The notes under the pieces are model-generated. The model did no database searches. It saw only the letters and a program-made list of their open reading frames with translations, and was not told where the DNA came from. Shown one piece after another: positions 1-9,502 of a stretch of DNA of 64,000 bases; positions within the stretch are counted from its first letter, which is position 1, and each line of letters starts with the position of its first letter. The stretch lies in the NCBI GenBank assembly GCA_026003895.1, contig BPIC01000001.1, forward strand, positions 957,796-1,021,795, in the 5' to 3' direction. The stretch comes from Dehalococcoidia bacterium. Its GTDB lineage: Bacteria > Chloroflexota > Dehalococcoidia > SpSt-223. The translations under genes were made by a program, and so were the position numbers.

Positions 1-10
1 AGGTGCGAGT

Positions 11-481
11 ATGAGCGAGCTGACGCATTTCGACGAGCGAGGCCGCGCGAGGATGGTCGATGTGTCCGCCAAGGACGAGACGACACGCGTTGCCGTCGCC
101 CGCGGCCGGGTGACGATGCGGCCAGAAACGGTTGCGCTAATTCGCGAAGGTCGGGCGAACAAAGGCGACGTGCTGGCGGTGGCCGAGGTCGCCGGAATTA
201 TGGGCGCGAAGCAGACACCGAATCTCATCCCGATGTGTCATCCGCTCACGCTCTCGGCGGTCACCGTCAGCTTCGAGCTTCGGGAGAACGCCGTCGAGAT
301 CGAGGCGACCGTCACGCTGCGCGGTCGAACCGGCGTCGAGATGGAGGCGCTAACGGCGGTGACCGTCGCCGCACTGACCATCTATGACATGGTGAAGTCG
401 GCGGATCGCGGGATGCGGATCGAAGCGGTCCGGCTCGTCCACAAGCGCGGCGGCCGGAGCGGCGTCATCAATTTGGAGTGA
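11..481 (+). CDS. moaC: Cyclic pyranopterin monophosphate synthase MoaC
   Basis: This enzyme converts the MoaA product to cyclic pyranopterin monophosphate, the first stable intermediate of molybdenum cofactor synthesis, in the cytoplasm. The 156-residue protein has the usual MoaC length. Family motifs are visible: Lys51 in KGDV, MCHPL around residues 75-79, GVEMEAL around 108-114, and YDMVKS at 125-130 with Asp126 and Lys129. The two lysines and the aspartate match known active-site residues of the family. The start ATG is ten bases inside the window edge, so a regulatory region or an upstream moa gene lies outside. Molybdenum cofactor synthesis implies molybdoenzymes elsewhere, because the MopB-like protein further along (actB1) does not look cofactor-bearing. 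Confidence 0.96.
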   Translation: MSELTHFDERGRARMVDVSAKDETTRVAVARGRVTMRPETVALIREGRANKGDVLAVAEVAGIMGAKQTPNLIPMCHPLTLSAVTVSFELRENAVEIEATVTLRGRTGVEMEALTAVTVAALTIYDMVKSADRGMRIEAVRLVHKRGGRSGVINLE

Positions 482-799
482 CCGGCGTGTCGAGTCGGCC
501 GACCGTCGGGATCAGGCGGCGAACCCTCGCGTCCAATGTGCCTCAGGCGAATGGTTTGGGTAGCCGAGCGTCGGTAGGGATGCCGCCAAGCTGACCACGG
601 GAGTGGCTGGTGATGACGATATTCGCCACGCGCGAGGTCCGGGTCGGCGCGGGGCCATCGGCTGGTCCCAGCGTGTCACCGATCAGCAGACCGTCGCCTT
701 CACTGGTGTGCCACTGCGCGGCAGCGCGGAGAAGTGGAGCAGCACCCTTGACAAGCTCGGCGATCGCTCGCCACGATCCTCGCTTGGAAGGGGAAAGCC
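482..799. other. Gap without a recognised gene
   Basis: This 318-base stretch between moaC and the first MaoC-like gene holds only short overlapping open frames on both strands, none with a recognisable motif. No tRNA, strong hairpin or repeat was seen. A purine-rich GGAAGGGGAAAG just before position 800 can serve as the ribosome binding site of the next gene. Confidence 0.5.
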
Positions 800-1219
800 A
801 TGAAGACCTTTGCCGACCTCGAAGTCGGCCAGCGTCTACCGCCGATCGAGCTGACCGTCACTGAGGAGTGGATCGCTACCGACATCGCTTTGGCACACGA
901 TCCAAACCCGCCGGAAAAGAACCCGGACCTCTTTGGAAGCGTCATCGCTCCGCCGACGCTGACGAATGCCGACTTCGATCGCTTCCTCCGGGCCAACGGG
1001 TTCAGCATGTCCGGCGTCATCCCGACGAAGACGCGTCAAGAGTATTTTGCCCCGCTCCACCTCGGCCAAACGATCCAAACCACCTGTGAAGTCGTCGACA
1101 AGTACGAGCGGAAAGGCCGGACGTACGTTACGTTCGAATTCGTCACCACCGACCAGACCGGACGCGTCCTCGTCAAGAAGCGCGACACGTTCTTGCAAAT
1201 GCCAGTGGAGGCGACCTAA
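800..1219 (+). CDS. MaoC-like (FAS1-type) dehydratase, N-terminal half type
   Basis: This 139-residue protein looks like the single hot-dog fold known as the MaoC dehydratase N-terminal domain. Recognisable features are the opening FADLEVGQRLPP, the central APPTLTNADF segment, and a C-terminal beta sheet with KGRTYVTFEF. Such proteins often pair with a second hot-dog protein to form an enoyl-CoA hydratase or hydroxyacyl-CoA dehydratase. The next gene overlaps by one base (TAATG) and is also a hot-dog protein, which supports a heteromeric enzyme. The substrate cannot be told from the sequence. The start follows a purine-rich stretch (GGGGAAAG), which supports this ATG. Confidence 0.8.
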   Translation: MKTFADLEVGQRLPPIELTVTEEWIATDIALAHDPNPPEKNPDLFGSVIAPPTLTNADFDRFLRANGFSMSGVIPTKTRQEYFAPLHLGQTIQTTCEVVDKYERKGRTYVTFEFVTTDQTGRVLVKKRDTFLQMPVEAT

Positions 1220-1626
1220 TGCGCGCGACCGTTGACACGCCCATCGGTGCGCCCATTCCGGAATGGAAGGGGATCGCCTCGAACGTTCACGCTCGTACCG
1301 ACCGGGAGGGCGAGGCGAATATCCATGACGATGCAGCCGCCCAGAAACTCGGCTTCCAGCGGGGTTTCGTCGCTGGCGGCCAGAGCATCGCCTGGATCTC
1401 GCGGGCGCTCGTTCACTACTTCGGTCCGACCTATTTCCAGACTGGTCGATTGGAAGTGACCTACGTGTCTCCTGTCTTCGATCAGGATCCGATCACGGTG
1501 AAGGGAACGGTGCGCGAGCGAATCCCAGAAGGAGACGGCGTCCGGCTTGTCTGCGATGTCTGGCTGGAGCGCGAGGACGGCACCAAAGCGGTCGTCGGCA
1601 CCGCCTCCGCTGTCGTCCGGGGCTGA
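1219..1626 (+). CDS. MaoC-like hot-dog dehydratase, partner subunit
   Basis: A 135-residue MaoC-family hot-dog protein. The segment NIHDDAAAQKLGFQRGFVAG (about residues 34-53) fills the place of the hydratase signature, where an Asp/His pair activates water. Here the pair would be His36 and a neighbouring Asp. The ATG overlaps the stop of the preceding gene, so the two are almost certainly translated together and probably form one (R)-specific enoyl-CoA hydratase-like complex. The M20 peptidase gene starts four bases after this stop, so all three likely share a transcript. The acyl-CoA substrate is unknown. Confidence 0.8.
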   Translation: MRATVDTPIGAPIPEWKGIASNVHARTDREGEANIHDDAAAQKLGFQRGFVAGGQSIAWISRALVHYFGPTYFQTGRLEVTYVSPVFDQDPITVKGTVRERIPEGDGVRLVCDVWLEREDGTKAVVGTASAVVRG

Positions 1627-1629
1627 GCG

Positions 1630-2967
1630 ATGACGGACGCTCTGCGGGCGGCGGTGCGCGCTGCCATGCCGCTCGCGCGTGCCGAACTGGAGCGTTTGGT
1701 GCGTATTCCCTCGGTCGCCTTCCCTGGGTTCCCGGTCGAGCCGGTACGTGAGGCTGCCGAGGCAACGCGCGACATCCTCGCTTCCGCCGGCTATCAGGGG
1801 GCGCGGCTGATCGAGATACCGGGCGGTCAGCCAGCGGTCTACGCCGAGATCCCAGCGCCGCCGGGGGCGCCGACGGTCTTGCTCTATGCGCACTATGATG
1901 TGCAGCCCGCCGGCGATGGGTGGCAGGGAGACGCCTTCACTCCCGTCATGCGCGACGGCCGATTGCGCGGCCGCGGCGCGGCGGATGACAAGGCTGGCAT
2001 CATCATGCACGCGCTGGCGGTGCGAGCCCATGGCGGCCGGCCGCCGGTGGGTGTCAAGGTTATCGTCGAAGGCGAAGAGGAGACGGGCGCGAGTCACCTC
2101 GAAGCGTCGCTTGCCGACTACCGCCAGATCTTGCAAGCCGACGCTATCGTTGTCGCCGACGCCGGCAATTGGAAGCTGGGCGCCCCGACGCTGACAACGA
2201 CGCTGCGTGGGGTGGTCAAGGCGGTCGTCGAGGTACGAACGCTGGAAAAGCCCGTGCACAGCGGGCTCTTCGGCGGGCCTGCGCCCGACGCGCTCGTCGC
2301 GCTGGTAAGGATGCTTGCTGGGCTCTATGACGAAGCTGGCAACACCGCAATTCCAGGCCTGACGCGTGAGCCGTGGGTCGGGCTGGACTACCCGGAAGCG
2401 GAATTCCGCCGGCAGGCGGGCATCCTGCCCGGGGTTGGGCTGGCCGGGACAGGCTCACTCTCCGAACAGCTTTGGTCGAGCCCGGCTGCAGCGATTATCG
2501 GACTGGACGCGCCGCGCGTGGAGGGGGCCGGAAACGCGCTGGTGCCCGTCGCGCGCGCGGCGATCGCGCTGCGGGTGCCGCCCAATCACGATCCCGCGGT
2601 GGCATTCGATCTGCTGGAGCGCCGGCTGCGCGCCCTCGCGCCGCGGCAAGTCCACGTGGACATTCGTTGCGAGGGGCTCGGGGCGGGTTTCGCCGTCGCC
2701 ACCGGCGCCCCGGCCTTTGCGGCCGCCCAGCGCGCGTTGGAGCGCGCCTATGGCGTTCCCGCGGTGCAGATGGGCTCGGGTGGGTCGATACCGCTCATTC
2801 CCGCACTCGCTGCGGCATTCCCCGGCGCGTCGATTGTTATGTGGGGGGTCGAAGATCCCGACGCAGGTATTCATGGCCCAAACGAAGGCGTCGATCTCGA
2901 CGAACTTGAACGGATGGCGCTTGCCGAAGCGATCTTCCTCGAGGAACTGGCGGCGCTTCGCTCGTAG
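1630..2967 (+). CDS. M20 family metallopeptidase (dipeptidase-like)
   Basis: A 445-residue zinc peptidase of the M20/M25/M40 superfamily, likely a cytoplasmic dipeptidase or amidohydrolase. The metal and catalytic motifs are intact: HYDVQP at about residues 88-93 (His88 metal ligand, Asp90 catalytic helper), RGAADDKAG with the bridging Asp near 119-120, and EGEEETG near 147-153 holding the general base and metal ligand glutamates. A C-terminal metal histidine lies in GIHGPNEG. The dimerisation/lid domain is the central 190-300 region. Length and motif order fit the DapE/ArgE/CPG2-like dipeptidases that accept small peptides. It starts four bases after the MaoC-like gene, so it is probably co-transcribed, but a functional link is not clear. 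Confidence 0.9.
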   Translation: MTDALRAAVRAAMPLARAELERLVRIPSVAFPGFPVEPVREAAEATRDILASAGYQGARLIEIPGGQPAVYAEIPAPPGAPTVLLYAHYDVQPAGDGWQGDAFTPVMRDGRLRGRGAADDKAGIIMHALAVRAHGGRPPVGVKVIVEGEEETGASHLEASLADYRQILQADAIVVADAGNWKLGAPTLTTTLRGVVKAVVEVRTLEKPVHSGLFGGPAPDALVALVRMLAGLYDEAGNTAIPGLTREPWVGLDYPEAEFRRQAGILPGVGLAGTGSLSEQLWSSPAAAIIGLDAPRVEGAGNALVPVARAAIALRVPPNHDPAVAFDLLERRLRALAPRQVHVDIRCEGLGAGFAVATGAPAFAAAQRALERAYGVPAVQMGSGGSIPLIPALAAAFPGASIVMWGVEDPDAGIHGPNEGVDLDELERMALAEAIFLEELAALRS

Positions 2968-3082
2968 TTTCGTTCAATCGGCCGGCCACGCCCAGTCAGC
3001 TAGACCTCGCCCGTATCCCCGAGGACGCGTCTGCTCCTCGTGGCTCGGCGCGGCCAGCGGCAATTGCAATTAAGGAGACCGG

Positions 3083-5782
3083 TTGGAGACGACCAGCCCC
3101 GAGCGTGCCGGAGGCGTCGCTTGGCACGCGCTTGACCGTCGTGAGCTGGAACGTCGGCTCCATAGCGGCCCGGCCGGTCTCTCCCGCGTCGAAGCGGCAG
3201 CGAGGATCGCCCGCGTCGGCCCGAACGCACTGCCGGAATCACCGCCCCCCAGCGACGCGGCTATCTTTTTTCGCCAACTGAAGAGCCCGCTCATCGCCAT
3301 CCTTGGCATTGCCGCCGTGGTGACGGTCGTCCTCCAAGAATGGGTCGATACGGCCGTGATCGCGGCGGTGATCGTGCTCGATGCGGTTGTCGGGTTTTTC
3401 CAAGAGCGCGGCGCGGAGCGCTCTGCCCGCTCCCTCCAACGGCTCTTGACGCCACGGGCCCGCGTCGTCCGCGATGGCCGCGAGTGGGAGATCGACAGCC
3501 GGGAACTCGTTCCGGGCGATCTGGTCCTCGTCGAGTCGGGCAATCGCGTTCCAGCGGATATCCGCCTCATCGCGACGGCGGGACTTCGGGTCGATGAGTC
3601 GCTGCTGACTGGCGAATCGGCGCCGGTAGACAAATCGAGCGCACCGCTTCCGGAGGTGGTCGACGCTGCCGATCGCGTGAACATGTTGTTCATGGGGACG
3701 GTCGTGACGAGCGGTCGCGGCCGAGGCTACGTCGTCGCGACCGGACGGACGAGCCAGCTGGGCGCGATCGCAGAAACGATTCGCACCGCCGAGTCGCCTG
3801 AGACCCCCCTCCAACGTCGTATGAGCCAGCTCGGCCGTGCAATCGGTGTGATCGTCGCCGTCACGTCGGCACTGGCCTTTGCCATCGGCGTGGCAGTGGG
3901 GCAGCCGCCGGCCGATATGTTCCTCGTTGCCGTTGGGCTGGCGGTCGCCGCCGTGCCAGAGGGGTTGCCCGTTGCCTTCACCATCACCCTTGCTCTTGGA
4001 GTCCGCCGCATGGCCCGCCGCAACGCGATCGTCCGGCGGCTTCCGGCCGTCGAGACGCTCGGTAGCACCACGGTGATCGGCTCCGACAAGACCGGCACCC
4101 TAACCGAGAACCGGATGGTGGTGCATGAAGTCTGGTCTGGCGGGCTAACCTTCTCTGTCGCTGCCGAGGATGATGAGCCGATCGGTGCGCTGCTTGCCGC
4201 CGGCGCGATCGCCGAAATCCCCGAGCATCCCGCCGTTTACGAAACATTGCTCGCCGGGGTTCTTACCAACGACGCCTCGGCGTTCTGGGATGGACGAACT
4301 TACCGCGTTCAGGGAGACCCAACGGAAGGCGCCCTGCTCGTGACCGCCGCCCGCCTTGGGATCGAGCCAGAAGCCGTCCGTGCCGCTCATGAGCCGATCG
4401 TGGAGCTGCCGTTCGAGCCGGAGCGGCAGTTTTCGGCAAGCGTTCGCCGCTACGGCGCCCAAGCCGCCGTCTTTGTCAAAGGCGCGCCGGAGCGAGTGCT
4501 GGCGATGTGCGACCGACTACGTCGGGACGATGGCGAATCCGCTCTTGATCCCGCGTTCGTGCAGGACGCTGCCGCAACCATGGCGGCGCGCGGGTTGCGC
4601 GTGCTCGCTGTCGCGATGCGGCGCCTGACCGCGCTGCCGGACGACCGAGCGCCCTTTCCCGAGCTGCAGGGGCTGACCTTCCTCGGACTGATTGGGATGG
4701 TCGACCCGCCGCGGCCCGGAGTTCGCGAGGCGATCGCCGGCTGCCGCGCGGCCGGCCTTCGGGTCGTGATGATCACTGGTGACCACGCGGTGACAGCGCG
4801 GGCGATTGGGGAGGCACTCGACTTGTGCGAGCCGGGCGCCCCGGTTTTCACCGGGCGCGAGCTCGCTGCACTGACTGACGAGCAGCTTCGTCAAATCGTG
4901 CGAACGGTCTCCATCTTCGCGCGCGTCACTCCCGAGGACAAGCTACGCATCGTGCGCGCGCTGCGCGCCAATGGTGAGGTGGTCGCGGTCACCGGCGACG
5001 GTGTGAACGACGCACCGGCGCTCCAAGCGGCCGACATCGGCATCGCGATGGGACGAAGCGGCACTGACGTCGCGCGTGAAGCCGCGGCAATGATTCTGGC
5101 CGACGATAACTTTGTCACGATCTACGCCGCGGTCGAAGAGGGACGGGTGACCTTCGACAACGTTCGCAAGGTGACGTTCTTTCTCGTTTCGACCGGTGCG
5201 GCCACCATCGTGGCCCTGCTCGCTGGGTTGGCTCTGCGCTGGCCCATCGTCTTCCTGCCAGTGCAGTTGATCTGGCTGAACGTCGTCACGAACGGACTGC
5301 AAGACGTTGCGCTTGCCTTCGAGCCTGGGGAACGCGATGTGCTAAAGCGTCCGCCGCGCCGACCCAATGAAGGGATTATGTCCGGTCGGCTTTGGCGCCG
5401 GACGATGGTGACCGGAATCATCATGGCGCTCGGAACCCTCGTGCTTTTTCGGTGGGAGCTCGATCAGGGTGCCACCCTCGCTCACGCGCAGACCGTTGCG
5501 CTGACCACCATGGTCCTCTTTCAAACGTTTCAAATCGGCAACGCGCGCTCCGAGCTCGAATCGGTGTTTCGACTCAACCCTTTCTCGAATCCATTCCTCT
5601 TTGCTTCCGCGGTGGCCGCGCTTGCGGTCCATGTCGGAGCGCTTGCTTTCCCTCCGACCCAATTCCTGCTCGGGTTCGAGCCCCTCGATTGGGCGACATG
5701 GCTCCGCATGGTCGCCGTTGCCTTGAGTGTGGTTGCGGTTGTCGAGGTCCAGAAGCTCATTCAGCGTCACCGAGTACAATAA
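3083..5782 (+). CDS. Cation-transporting P-type ATPase, P2A (calcium-type)
   Basis: An 899-residue membrane pump that uses ATP to move a cation, most likely Ca2+, out of the cytoplasm. Order of parts: N-terminal cation-ATPase domain, M1-M2, actuator domain with LLTGES (TGES near 176-179), M3-M4 with VPEGLP (292-295), phosphorylation site [10 protein letters not shown] with Asp335, nucleotide domain, hinge [10 protein letters not shown] near 638, then six C-terminal membrane helices. The PEGL motif and the intact C-terminal helices are typical of P2A pumps. P2B, secretory-pathway or Na+/K+-like specificity cannot be excluded. The start is a TTG preceded by a clear AAGGAG at 3072-3077, which is why it is chosen over later codons. 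Confidence 0.9.
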   Translation: METTSPERAGGVAWHALDRRELERRLHSGPAGLSRVEAAARIARVGPNALPESPPPSDAAIFFRQLKSPLIAILGIAAVVTVVLQEWVDTAVIAAVIVLDAVVGFFQERGAERSARSLQRLLTPRARVVRDGREWEIDSRELVPGDLVLVESGNRVPADIRLIATAGLRVDESLLTGESAPVDKSSAPLPEVVDAADRVNMLFMGTVVTSGRGRGYVVATGRTSQLGAIAETIRTAESPETPLQRRMSQLGRAIGVIVAVTSALAFAIGVAVGQPPADMFLVAVGLAVAAVPEGLPVAFTITLALGVRRMARRNAIVRRLPAVETLGSTTVIGSDKTGTLTENRMVVHEVWSGGLTFSVAAEDDEPIGALLAAGAIAEIPEHPAVYETLLAGVLTNDASAFWDGRTYRVQGDPTEGALLVTAARLGIEPEAVRAAHEPIVELPFEPERQFSASVRRYGAQAAVFVKGAPERVLAMCDRLRRDDGESALDPAFVQDAAATMAARGLRVLAVAMRRLTALPDDRAPFPELQGLTFLGLIGMVDPPRPGVREAIAGCRAAGLRVVMITGDHAVTARAIGEALDLCEPGAPVFTGRELAALTDEQLRQIVRTVSIFARVTPEDKLRIVRALRANGEVVAVTGDGVNDAPALQAADIGIAMGRSGTDVAREAAAMILADDNFVTIYAAVEEGRVTFDNVRKVTFFLVSTGAATIVALLAGLALRWPIVFLPVQLIWLNVVTNGLQDVALAFEPGERDVLKRPPRRPNEGIMSGRLWRRTMVTGIIMALGTLVLFRWELDQGATLAHAQTVALTTMVLFQTFQIGNARSELESVFRLNPFSNPFLFASAVAALAVHVGALAFPPTQFLLGFEPLDWATWLRMVAVALSVVAVVEVQKLIQRHRVQ

Positions 5783-5810
5783 ATTTCCGGGTGGAGGTCT
5801 CAGGGGACTG

Positions 5811-6347
5811 ATGGCAAGTCGTGCGCATCCCTGGCTCAGCGCACCTGCGCCAGCGGTCGCCCTGCCGCGCGACCAATTGGAAGACCGCATCGAGCAACTG
5901 CTGGCCTCCCAAAATATGGCGGTGCTGGCAACGGTCGATCCGCATGGCAATCCGGTCGCCAGCCCAGTCGAGTACTACCATGCCGGCCTCGTTGTCTACT
6001 TTGTGGCCGACGCTGGCTCCCCGAAGTTCGCGAACCTCCGCCGTCACTCACGCGTGTCGCTCGGCATTCATGCCCCATACGTCGGCTGGGCAAGCGTGCG
6101 CGGCTGCCAAATCTTTGGCGAGGCCCGAGTGCTCGAGCCGGGCACGCCAGAGCACGCCGCGGGCATGGAGGTCTACCGCTGGCAATCCTCGGCTGCCGAC
6201 CTCGGCCGACCGGTCATCGCCCCGCCGCCGGTACCGCTGGTTGTGGTGACGCCACGCCGGATTGTCTACACCGAGATGTGGTTGCGCAAGCTCGGCTATG
6301 CCGCGAAGCAGACGTGGCGGCCGGCAGGAGAGGAGTTGGTCGAGTGA
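5811..6347 (+). CDS. PNPOx-family flavin/F420-binding protein, copy 1
   Basis: A 178-residue split-beta-barrel protein of the pyridoxamine 5-phosphate oxidase-like superfamily. Visible family segments are NMAVLATVDPHGNPVASPVEY (the strand pair that binds the cofactor phosphate) and the later WASVRGCQIFGEARVL. Members bind FMN, F420 or haem, and the actual cofactor and substrate here are unknown. The ATG at 5811 is chosen because the same MxxxAHPWL opening is found in the paralogue at 6579. The stop overlaps the GTG of a small cysteine-rich protein, which in turn is followed by the second copy, so the three genes form one unit. Confidence 0.82.
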   Translation: MASRAHPWLSAPAPAVALPRDQLEDRIEQLLASQNMAVLATVDPHGNPVASPVEYYHAGLVVYFVADAGSPKFANLRRHSRVSLGIHAPYVGWASVRGCQIFGEARVLEPGTPEHAAGMEVYRWQSSAADLGRPVIAPPPVPLVVVTPRRIVYTEMWLRKLGYAAKQTWRPAGEELVE

Positions 6348-6550
6348 GAATCCGCCGGCGCGCGATTCTGCGCTGCCCGCTCTGCGGCGCCGAGCATCGT
6401 GAGACGATGCCGGCTGACTATTGCCAGATTGTCTATCGCTGTGCCGCCTGTGGCGCAACGCTCCGGCCTCGGCCGGGCGACTGCTGCGTCTACTGTTCCT
6501 ACGCCGATAGCCTGTGTCCCCCGAAGCAACGCGAGCGTGCAGCAGGATGA
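6344..6550 (+). CDS. GDCCVxC-type small cysteine-rich protein
   Basis: A 68-residue protein starting at a GTG that overlaps the preceding stop (GTGA). It has nine cysteines: CPLC at 11-14, Cys27, CAAC at 33-36, GDCCVYC at 45-51 and Cys58 in the CPPKQ tail. This layout matches the small proteins known as GDCCVxC domain (seleno)proteins, in which one Cys is sometimes selenocysteine. All codons here are ordinary Cys codons, so it is the Cys form. Such proteins are suspected to act in metal or redox stress, but no reaction is established. Its position between two PNPOx paralogues is notable. A treble-clef zinc fold is plausible from the paired CxxC motifs. Confidence 0.78.
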   Translation: MRIRRRAILRCPLCGAEHRETMPADYCQIVYRCAACGATLRPRPGDCCVYCSYADSLCPPKQRERAAG

Positions 6551-6578
6551 GACCACCTGCCGCAAAGGATGGACGTGC

Positions 6579-7100
6579 ATGACCGCTAAAGCGCACCCGT
6601 GGCTCGCCAAGCCGTCGCCGAAGACGGCGCTGCCGCGTGAGCAGCTTGAAGCGCGCATCGAGCAATTGCTGGCGACCCAGAACATGTGCGTCGTTGCGAC
6701 GCTGGGGCCGAACGGACCGGTCGCAAGCCCGGTTGAGTATTACAACGACGGGCTCACGATCTACTTCGTCTCGAATTCGGGAGCGCCCAAGCTGCGCAAC
6801 ATGGAGCGCGACCAGCGGATCTCGGTCGCCGTTTTTCAGCCGCTCATCGGTTGGACAAGCGCCCGCGGCTGCCAGCTCTTTGGCACGGCCCAGATCCTTC
6901 TGCCAGGAACGGCCGAGCACGCCGCCGGGATGGAGGTCTATGCGTGGCAAAAAGGCGCCGCCGACCTTGGCCGCGGGTTCGATCGTCCGCCGCAGCTTCC
7001 CCTCATCAAGCTGGTGCCCGACCGGATTGTCTACACCGAGCACTATTTGCGAAAAGAGGGCTACGCGCCGCGCCAAACGTGGCGCCGTGGAGGCGAATAG
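6579..7100 (+). CDS. PNPOx-family flavin/F420-binding protein, copy 2
   Basis: A 173-residue paralogue of the protein at 5811. The two share the AHPWL opening, LPREQLEARIEQLLATQNM, SPVEYYNDGL, the GWTSARGCQLFG segment, the PGTAEHAAGMEVY run and a C-terminal IVYTEHYLRK followed by RQTWR. They differ enough that this is not a recent copy. Cofactor (FMN, F420 or haem) and substrate are unknown. It begins 28 bases after the GDCCVxC gene. Having two subunits encoded side by side suggests either a heterodimer, since the fold dimerises with two cofactor sites at the interface, or two enzymes with related substrates. Confidence 0.82.
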   Translation: MTAKAHPWLAKPSPKTALPREQLEARIEQLLATQNMCVVATLGPNGPVASPVEYYNDGLTIYFVSNSGAPKLRNMERDQRISVAVFQPLIGWTSARGCQLFGTAQILLPGTAEHAAGMEVYAWQKGAADLGRGFDRPPQLPLIKLVPDRIVYTEHYLRKEGYAPRQTWRRGGE

Positions 7101-7157
7101 CGACGATTAAAGCGTCGGCAGTGGTAGGATGTTGCTCGTTACTCTGGGAGGCGCGAT

Positions 7158-8231
7158 ATGACCCGCCCGCAAATTGGCACAAATCCCCCGCTGGCCCAAC
7201 TCGAGACCGAGACGTACGTCGATTTCGTCGAAGGGCTGTTCGGGTTCATTGGCAAGCTTGAGCCGGCGCTTCGGGAGGGAGCGGAGCGGGCGCTTGCCGA
7301 CTTCCGCGCCGTCACCGGCCGCGACCCGGCCGACGTTGACGAAGCGCGCGCTGTCCTCGGTCGTGTCCCGGTGGTCGCCGCTCGTCACCGGATCCGCCAC
7401 GCCATTCAGGATATGAACCACGATGCGATTCTGGCGGACCTGCGGAGCCGGGAGGCGGAGCTCCTTGCCGAGCTGGACCGCTACGACCGACGAGGCCCGG
7501 GCAGCGTTCAGTATGACCTCAACTGGGTGCCACCGGCCTATGCCTCACGCGAGATCCACCGGATGCCGGGCGGCTACGTCACCGACCCGCTTGCAGGGTA
7601 TCTCTATCACTACAGCACGAAGTCGTTCTTTGGCGGGCGCAACGACCACGACGAAATTCACACGCGGAGCGTCGAAAAACTGCCGGTCCCGACGGATGGC
7701 CACGTACGCCGCATTCTCGACCTCGGCTGTTCAGCAGGCCAGAGCGCCACTGCCTTGAAGCAACGCTTCCCCGATGCCGAAGTGTGGGGGATCGACGTGG
7801 GTGCGCCAATGGTGCGCTACGCCCACAAGCGGGCGGTCGATATGGGCCTCGAGGTCCATTTCAAGCAGGGCCTCGCCGAGGCGACCGGATTCCCCGATGC
7901 CTCGTTCGACATCGTCCACGCCTTCATCTTGTTTCACGAACTGCCGATGGAGATTGCCGAACAGGTTGTGGCAGAGGCGGCGCGGATCTTGCGCCCGGGC
8001 GGGCTCTTCCTCGTGACCGACTTCCAGACGCGCAACGTGCCGCGCGGCGACGGCCGCGGGACGGGGATCCTCGGTGAAGTGCTCGGCCGTATCGACCAGC
8101 TCCACAACGAAGAGCCGTACCGCTGGGACTTTACCCACTCGGATTTTGAGGGGCTGCTTGGGAGATACTTTTCCAAGGTCGAGGTGCGCACCGAAGGCTA
8201 TGGAATGCCGCTTCGGATCGCCACCCGCTAA
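7158..8231 (+). CDS. Class I SAM-dependent methyltransferase with N-terminal extension, copy 1
   Basis: A 357-residue protein. Residues from about 175 form a class I methyltransferase domain, with motif I RILDLGCSAGQSATALK, the acidic ribose-binding residue in VWGIDVG, motif post-II FPDASFDIVHAF and motif III ILRPGGLFLV. The first 170 residues are a helical region (MTRPQIGTNP onward, then RHRIRHAIQDMNHD) that I cannot assign to a known domain. The substrate is unknown. A GGGAGG lies upstream of the ATG. The following gene is a full-length paralogue with the same extension, so the extension is a conserved part of the family and not an artefact. Confidence 0.82.
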   Translation: MTRPQIGTNPPLAQLETETYVDFVEGLFGFIGKLEPALREGAERALADFRAVTGRDPADVDEARAVLGRVPVVAARHRIRHAIQDMNHDAILADLRSREAELLAELDRYDRRGPGSVQYDLNWVPPAYASREIHRMPGGYVTDPLAGYLYHYSTKSFFGGRNDHDEIHTRSVEKLPVPTDGHVRRILDLGCSAGQSATALKQRFPDAEVWGIDVGAPMVRYAHKRAVDMGLEVHFKQGLAEATGFPDASFDIVHAFILFHELPMEIAEQVVAEAARILRPGGLFLVTDFQTRNVPRGDGRGTGILGEVLGRIDQLHNEEPYRWDFTHSDFEGLLGRYFSKVEVRTEGYGMPLRIATR

Positions 8232-8278
8232 ACCGCGCCTGCGGGTACGATCAGCGGGCACGGGAGGAGAGGATCGTC

Positions 8279-9346
8279 ATGGTTCGTCCGCAAATTGGCA
8301 CCAATCCCGCGTTTACCGAGCTCGACACCGAGCTATATCTCGATTTCGTTCAGGGGCTGTTCGGCCTCGTGAGCAAGCTCGATTCAGCTGCCCGACCATT
8401 GGTCGAGGCGGAATACACGGCCTTCCGTGAACGTGAAGGGCGCCCGATCCAAACGGTCGACGAGGCGCATGAGCGGTTTGGGAAATTGCCCATCGTCGCC
8501 GCGCGTCACCGCATCCGCCACGCGATCCAGACGATGAACCATACCGCCGTTCGCACTGACCTCGAGCGCCGCCGCGCCGAGTTGCTCGCCGCGCTCGACC
8601 GCGCCGAGACCATGGGACCGGGAACGTTGCAATACGACCCGAACTGGAAGATCCCGGAGTATGCGACCCGCGAGATTCATCGGCTGCGCGGTGGCTATGT
8701 CACCGACCCGCTCGCGGGCTACTTCTATCATGCCAATACCCGCCAGTTCTATGGCGGGAGCAACGACTACGACGAGATGCATCAGGCGCAGGTCGACAAG
8801 CTGCCGATCCCCGCAGATGGTCAGGTGCGCCGAATCCTCGAGATGGGATGCGCCTCCGGTCAGAGCGCGACGGCCCTCAAGCGGCGCTTTCCGAATGCTG
8901 AGGTGTGGGCAATCGACGTCGGCATCCCGATGCTGCGCTACGCCCATATGCGTGCGGTTGAGCTTGGCCTCGAGGTGCACTTCAAGCAGGCGCTGGCCGA
9001 AGACACCGGCTTTCCGCCCGCCTCGTTCGATCTCGTCTACGCCTATATCTTGTTCCATGAGTTGCCGCTCGACATTGCGGAACGCGTGTGCGCTGAGGCG
9101 GCACGGATCTTGCGCCCGGGCGGGCTCTTCCTTGTACTCGACTTCCCGACCGCTGACACGCCCATGGGCCGCTCCCGCGGCATCTACGGAGAGATCCTCG
9201 GCGACATCGATCGCCGCCACAATGAGGAGCCCTACCGCGAGGACTTCACGCATTCCGACTTCGGCGCGATGCTGCGCCGTCACTTCCCGAAGGTCGAGGT
9301 GATCAACGAGGGCTTCGGGCTGCCGCTGCGCGTCGCCACCCGATAA
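8279..9346 (+). CDS. Class I SAM-dependent methyltransferase with N-terminal extension, copy 2
   Basis: A 355-residue paralogue of the gene at 7158, starting 47 bases after it. It repeats the same architecture: an opening VRPQIGTNPAF, the helical N-terminal half with RHRIRHAIQTMNH, then motif I RILEMGCASGQSATALK, VWAIDVG, FPPASFDLVYAY and ILRPGGLFLV. Both also share GGYVTDPLAGY before the catalytic domain and end in PLR(I/V)ATR. The strong conservation of the N-terminal half argues that it shapes substrate choice or pairing. The two may act one after the other or as a heterodimer. No neighbouring biosynthetic genes tell what is methylated. Confidence 0.82.
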   Translation: MVRPQIGTNPAFTELDTELYLDFVQGLFGLVSKLDSAARPLVEAEYTAFREREGRPIQTVDEAHERFGKLPIVAARHRIRHAIQTMNHTAVRTDLERRRAELLAALDRAETMGPGTLQYDPNWKIPEYATREIHRLRGGYVTDPLAGYFYHANTRQFYGGSNDYDEMHQAQVDKLPIPADGQVRRILEMGCASGQSATALKRRFPNAEVWAIDVGIPMLRYAHMRAVELGLEVHFKQALAEDTGFPPASFDLVYAYILFHELPLDIAERVCAEAARILRPGGLFLVLDFPTADTPMGRSRGIYGEILGDIDRRHNEEPYREDFTHSDFGAMLRRHFPKVEVINEGFGLPLRVATR

Positions 9347-9444
9347 GCGCCGCCGCGGGTGCGCTCGACAGTCACGGCCGTGCAGGTGATCGACCTTGCG
9401 TCGGGCCAGCCCGCGAATCTCACCACCTTGGGCGTCCCGTGGCC

Positions 9445-9477
9445 CGTGCCGCCGTCCCGCGCCGAGGGACGGCACGG
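9445..9477. terminator. Hairpin between convergent genes
   Basis: An imperfect inverted repeat lies here: GTGCC-GCC-GTCCC, a seven-base loop, then GGGACGGCAC. The left arm has a three-base bulge. It lies between the second methyltransferase (plus strand) and the YbjN-like gene (minus strand). A bidirectional terminator role fits the place, but there is no T run on either side. Confidence 0.35.
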
Positions 9478-9502
9478 TGCGGCGCTCGGCTGTGCCTCGG
9501 CG

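Noticed and set aside
6344..6550. Selenocysteine reading of the GDCCVxC protein
   Set aside because: The relevant codons are TGC/TGT, not TGA, so the protein is the cysteine form.
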